Positions 61,090 through 64,000 of a stretch of 64,000 bases of DNA are shown here, one piece after another; the stretch's first letter is position 1; the number at the start of each line of letters is the position of its first letter. The stretch spans positions 4,163,812 through 4,227,811 of the forward strand of contig NZ_KE386491.1 of the NCBI RefSeq assembly GCF_000427405.1. The letters are read 5' to 3'. The notes under the pieces were generated by a model. That model had not been told where the DNA came from and did not search any database. It saw nothing but the letters and a program-made list of their open reading frames with translations. This stretch comes from Flectobacillus major DSM 103. Lineage in GTDB: Bacteria > Bacteroidota > Bacteroidia > Cytophagales > Spirosomataceae. Both the position numbers and the translations under genes were made by a program.

Positions 61090-61650
61090 TTAACCTTTGT
61101 AAAAACGAGCTCTCAGAGCCTCGACTCCACGGTGAATGTTGTTGTTGACCGACTGGTAATTGATCCCCATTTTATCGGCAATTTCTTGGTTTCCCATTTT
61201 ATCGAAATAACGCATTTTGAGGGTTTCCAAAACCCTTGGCGACAAATCTTGTACAGCACGCTCAAGTCGTTGGAAAGTAGCTTCTCGTTCGTCGGTTTCG
61301 TGTTGAAAGTAAAAGGCATTTCGCTCAAACTGATGGGCTAATTCGGGCGAGCTATCGAACGAATAGCTATTGCGAGAATCGGTAACACGACGTACCAATT
61401 CGTGTCGTAAAGATGTTTTGAGGTATGGCTCAATATTATCGGTATCCGACAAATTACCTCTTCTATTCCATAAATTCAAGAACAAATCATGTACAGCATC
61501 CATGACCAATTCGGAATCTACCGAAATTTTATTACCATAGCGAATTAGGGCTTTGTGGTATGTTAAATAAACCAACTGAAAAGCATTTACATCTCCCGAC
61601 TTAAATTGCTGCCACAATGCTAGATTCTCACAGGCTGTTAATTTTTTCAT
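61090..61650 (-). CDS. ECF RNA polymerase sigma factor, without adjacent anti-sigma
   Basis: 186 residues. Region 2: QLVYLTYHKALIRYGNKI and MDAVHDLFLNLWNRRGNL; region 4: LSPRVLETLKMRYFDKMGNQ and EIADKMGINYQSVNNNIHRG. Same group as the sigma factor at 13186 (the DLFLxLWxRRxNL motif is shared). No fecR, susC or other anti-sigma gene adjoins it: prmA lies downstream and an AraC regulator diverges upstream. It may control distant genes or have lost its partner. Confidence 0.92.
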   Translation of the reverse strand: MKKLTACENLALWQQFKSGDVNAFQLVYLTYHKALIRYGNKISVDSELVMDAVHDLFLNLWNRRGNLSDTDNIEPYLKTSLRHELVRRVTDSRNSYSFDSSPELAHQFERNAFYFQHETDEREATFQRLERAVQDLSPRVLETLKMRYFDKMGNQEIADKMGINYQSVNNNIHRGVEALRARFYKG

Positions 61651-61817
61651 AGAATTCGCTAAAGTTGTTAATTGAATTATAGGAAGATATTATGGTAAAA
61701 TTTCTTTACAAAGAGAGCGAAAAAAAATGAATGAAACTTTTCTTTAATTAGTAGGTTTTGATACTATATTGGCATAATCTCTATATTTTTGTAGATAACC
61801 ATAGTAATTTACTCACA

Positions 61818-62693
61818 ATGAAGCCCTTATTTCGCAAAGTTCAGGTTATGCCTGAGCAGTCATTTAGCATACGACAAGACATCGTGGCGTATTTTTACAG
61901 CCATTGGCATTATCACCCCGAATTGGAAATTGTACATATCCATGCAGGTACAGGAATGTTGCTAGTAGGCGATGGCGTGAGCAATTACCGTGAAGACGAC
62001 CTGATTTTTATTGGCTCGAATGCCCCGCATTTTTTTAGAAGCGACCCTCATTATTTTGAACAAAGTATGGACTTGCAATCGAGGTCAACGGTGATTCACT
62101 TTGATGCTAACTTTTGGGGAGAAGGCTTTTTGAAAATGCCCGAAGCAGTTGTTTTGAATGACTTATTTATTCGAGCCAGAAAAGGCTTGTTAATTCGGGG
62201 CGAAGCTAGAGACGAAATAGGAGTACTGATGGCGAGTATGCTAGATGCCACCAGTATAGATAGAGTAATACTGTTGTTGAAAGTACTTCGCCGAATGGCC
62301 AATGCCAGCGATGTACAAGAATTGTCTAAAACCGACGATAGTGCGACGCTCGATGAGCAAAACACCAAACGCATAGACCAGATTTATTCTTTTTCGCTCA
62401 ATAATTTTACAAGAGAAATAACATTGGAGGAAGTGGCAGAGGTGGCCAATATAAGTGTTAATTCATTTTGTAGATATTTTAAAACCCATACCCGCAAAAC
62501 CTATTTTCAGTTTTTGTTAGAATTACGGATTGGTCATGCCTGCAAACTATTGGCAGAAGAAAAACTGAGTATTTCGCAGGTAGCTTACGAAAGTGGTTTT
62601 AATAATTTATCGCATTTCAATCGTTCGTTCAAAGCCATTATGCAACTCAAACCCCAACAATATCAAAAATTATATCGGCAAGTTGGGGTTTGA
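61818..62693 (+). CDS. AraC-family transcriptional regulator with cupin sensor
   Basis: 291 residues from the ATG at 61818; the frame opens 20 codons earlier but MKPLFRKVQVMPEQSFSIRQ is the family-like start. The N-terminal cupin has HWHYHPELEIVHIHAGTGML and LIFIGSNAPHFFRSD, typical of sugar-sensing AraC proteins. The two C-terminal helix-turn-helices are ITLEEVAEVANISVNSFCRY and LSISQVAYESGFNNLSHFNR. It likely controls a carbohydrate pathway; no such gene is adjacent. Its stop lies 10 bp from the convergent YifB gene. Confidence 0.94.
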   Translation: MKPLFRKVQVMPEQSFSIRQDIVAYFYSHWHYHPELEIVHIHAGTGMLLVGDGVSNYREDDLIFIGSNAPHFFRSDPHYFEQSMDLQSRSTVIHFDANFWGEGFLKMPEAVVLNDLFIRARKGLLIRGEARDEIGVLMASMLDATSIDRVILLLKVLRRMANASDVQELSKTDDSATLDEQNTKRIDQIYSFSLNNFTREITLEEVAEVANISVNSFCRYFKTHTRKTYFQFLLELRIGHACKLLAEEKLSISQVAYESGFNNLSHFNRSFKAIMQLKPQQYQKLYRQVGV

Positions 62694-62703
62694 TAAATCT
62701 ATA

Positions 62704-64000
62704 TTACCCTGCCCAATTTTCTCGGTCGAGGCTTCTGTACTGAATGGCTTCGGCCAGATGTTCGGTGCGTATTTCGGGTGTACCCGCCAAATCGGCAATG
62801 GTACGAGAAACCCTCAAGATACGGTCGTAGGCTCTTGCTGAAAGTTGTAGTCTTTCCATGGCTTTTTTGAGCAGTAAAATACCAACGGGTTCGAGTTGGC
62901 AAATTTCCTTGACCATCTGCGAGGGCATCATGGCGTTGGAATGTATTTCTGGATAAGCTTTAAATCGTTCGGTTTGAATACCCCGAGCTTTAATCACTCG
63001 TTCACGGATTTCGGCACTAGACTCCGATTTTCTGTTGGATGATAATTGTTCAAAATTAACAGGTGTAACCTCTACGTGTAGGTCGATTCGGTCGAGCAAT
63101 GGCCCCGAAATTTTGTTCAAATATTTTTGAACCGTACCGGGTGCACAAGAACAATCTTTGTCGGGATGGTTATAATAGCCACAAGGGCAAGGGTTCATGC
63201 TAGCAATCAGCATAAAATTAGAAGGAAATTCTACCGCCCATCTTGCCCGTGATATACTCACTTTTCGTTCTTCTAAAGGCTGTCGCATGACTTCCAAAGC
63301 TGTTTTTTTGAATTCGGGCAATTCGTCCAAAAATAACACACCATTATGAGCCAACGAAATTTCGCCAGGCTGCGGATTGCTACCACCACCCACAAGGGCA
63401 GCATCCGAAATAGTATGATGTGGCGAACGATAAGGACGAGTTGAAATCAAACCCGTTTTTGAACCTAACTTACCTGCTACCGAATGTATTTTTGTGGTTT
63501 CCAATGCCTCGTGCAATGTCAGCGGTGGCAAAATTGAAGGAAGCCTTTTGGCCAACATGGTTTTTCCAGCCCCTGGAGGGCCAATCATAATAGCATTATG
63601 CCCACCTGCGGCGGCAATTTCTAAGGCTCTTTTGATATTTTCTTGTCCTTGAACATGCGAAAAGTCGGCATCATAATCGTTTTGTGAGTTAAAGAAAATA
63701 TCTCTGGTGTCGGTTACAGTTGGAGCAATCGCCAATGTACCTTTGAGAAAATTAATCGCCTCTTGGATATTTTTGACCCCAATAACATCCAAATTATTGA
63801 CAATAGAAGCCTCTGCTGTATTTTCTACAGGCAAAATAAAACCTTTAAAATTTTTCCTACGAGCTTCAATTGCAATAGGCAAAACCCCTTTAATTGGGCG
63901 TAAAGCCCCATCCAAAGCCAGTTCGCCCATAATAACATATTCTTCGAGGGGAGCAAGGTTTGCTTGTCCAGAAGCATGGATAATCCCCAATGCAATGGGC
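62704..64000 (-). CDS. YifB/ComM-type Mg-chelatase-like AAA+ ATPase, 5' end outside the window
   Basis: About 432 codons are present and the frame is open to the window edge; the outermost residues PIALGIIHASG match the interior of the Lon-like N-terminal domain (LPIAIGILHASG in relatives), so about 80 N-terminal residues are missing. Seen: EYVIMGELALDGALRPIKGV (Lon-type part), Walker A MIGPPGAGKTMLAKRLPSIL, Walker B VLFLDELPEF, sensor ASMNPCPCGYYNHPDKDC, and the C-terminal Mg-chelatase segment MERLQLSARAYDRILRVSRT. ComM relatives are helicases promoting branch migration in transformation; the role here is by homology only. Confidence 0.93.
   Translation of the reverse strand, partial: PIALGIIHASGQANLAPLEEYVIMGELALDGALRPIKGVLPIAIEARRKNFKGFILPVENTAEASIVNNLDVIGVKNIQEAINFLKGTLAIAPTVTDTRDIFFNSQNDYDADFSHVQGQENIKRALEIAAAGGHNAIMIGPPGAGKTMLAKRLPSILPPLTLHEALETTKIHSVAGKLGSKTGLISTRPYRSPHHTISDAALVGGGSNPQPGEISLAHNGVLFLDELPEFKKTALEVMRQPLEERKVSISRARWAVEFPSNFMLIASMNPCPCGYYNHPDKDCSCAPGTVQKYLNKISGPLLDRIDLHVEVTPVNFEQLSSNRKSESSAEIRERVIKARGIQTERFKAYPEIHSNAMMPSQMVKEICQLEPVGILLLKKAMERLQLSARAYDRILRVSRTIADLAGTPEIRTEHLAEAIQYRSLDRENWAG

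Overview
The window reads as chromosomal DNA of a Bacteroidota member, most likely order Cytophagales (the order is an inference; I could not run a 16S or marker search). Support: a complete sigma/FecR/SusC/SusD locus, SusC with an N-terminal STN domain, many lipoproteins with a short lipobox, a protein with a type IX secretion-like C-terminal domain, a eukaryote-type ribonucleotide reductase R2, genes without Shine-Dalgarno sequences, and promoter-like TAnnTTTG elements. The DNA is AT-rich and gene-dense. No rRNA, tRNA, CRISPR array or intact insertion sequence was seen.

Layout. 1-4357: end of a TolC-type gene, then the adaptor and pump of an RND tripartite exporter. 4556-5891: a lone acyl carrier protein, a RidA-family protein lacking the catalytic arginine, and a small unknown protein. 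5899-8861: GNAT and heptose-7-phosphate kinase genes, then divergent moaA and moaD. 8907-12826: a Nudix-type regulator with a degenerate Nudix box, nrdB, a decayed reading frame and a sugar-acid type MFS carrier with a LacI-type operator upstream. 13186-23764: ECF sigma, FecR, SusC, SusD and a large FG-GAP/ASPIC lipoprotein, one nutrient-uptake locus with its own cell-surface signalling. 24070-29456: HlyD adaptor, ABC ATPase, FtsX/MacB permease, a relic reading frame and a second ATPase. 29673-33426: S41 peptidase, retropepsin-PDZ protein and a coiled-coil lipoprotein. 33706-38429: housekeeping genes (tpiA, cdd, rpsA) with a DedA/VTT and a DUF456 membrane protein. 38755-43970: an OmpR-type two-component pair divergent from a T9SS-CTD-like protein and an esterase-like protein, plus a rhodanese. 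44222-47634: DUF983, a frameshifted thioredoxin, a TPMT-like methyltransferase, an ArsR regulator and L-serine dehydratase. 47670-51266: a complete PAS histidine kinase, then (divergent) a PAS/HisKA protein with no ATPase domain and a receiver-CRP response regulator. 51764-59651: envelope lipoproteins, a 1,561-residue secreted protein of unknown function, and an ectonucleotide pyrophosphatase-like enzyme. 59957-64000: prmA, a lone ECF sigma, an AraC regulator and the 5'-truncated YifB/ComM gene.

The most interesting items are the kinase-less phosphoacceptor protein next to a CRP-type response regulator (possible split phosphorelay), the thioredoxin gene broken exactly at its cis-proline segment, tandem TTTAACA repeats placed as an activator site for the OmpR-type regulator, several perfect intergenic palindromes (51361-51695, 38584-38636, 44039-44176), and three protein families retaining their fold but missing catalytic residues (RidA-like, Nudix-like, and an ABC ATPase with an altered D-loop).
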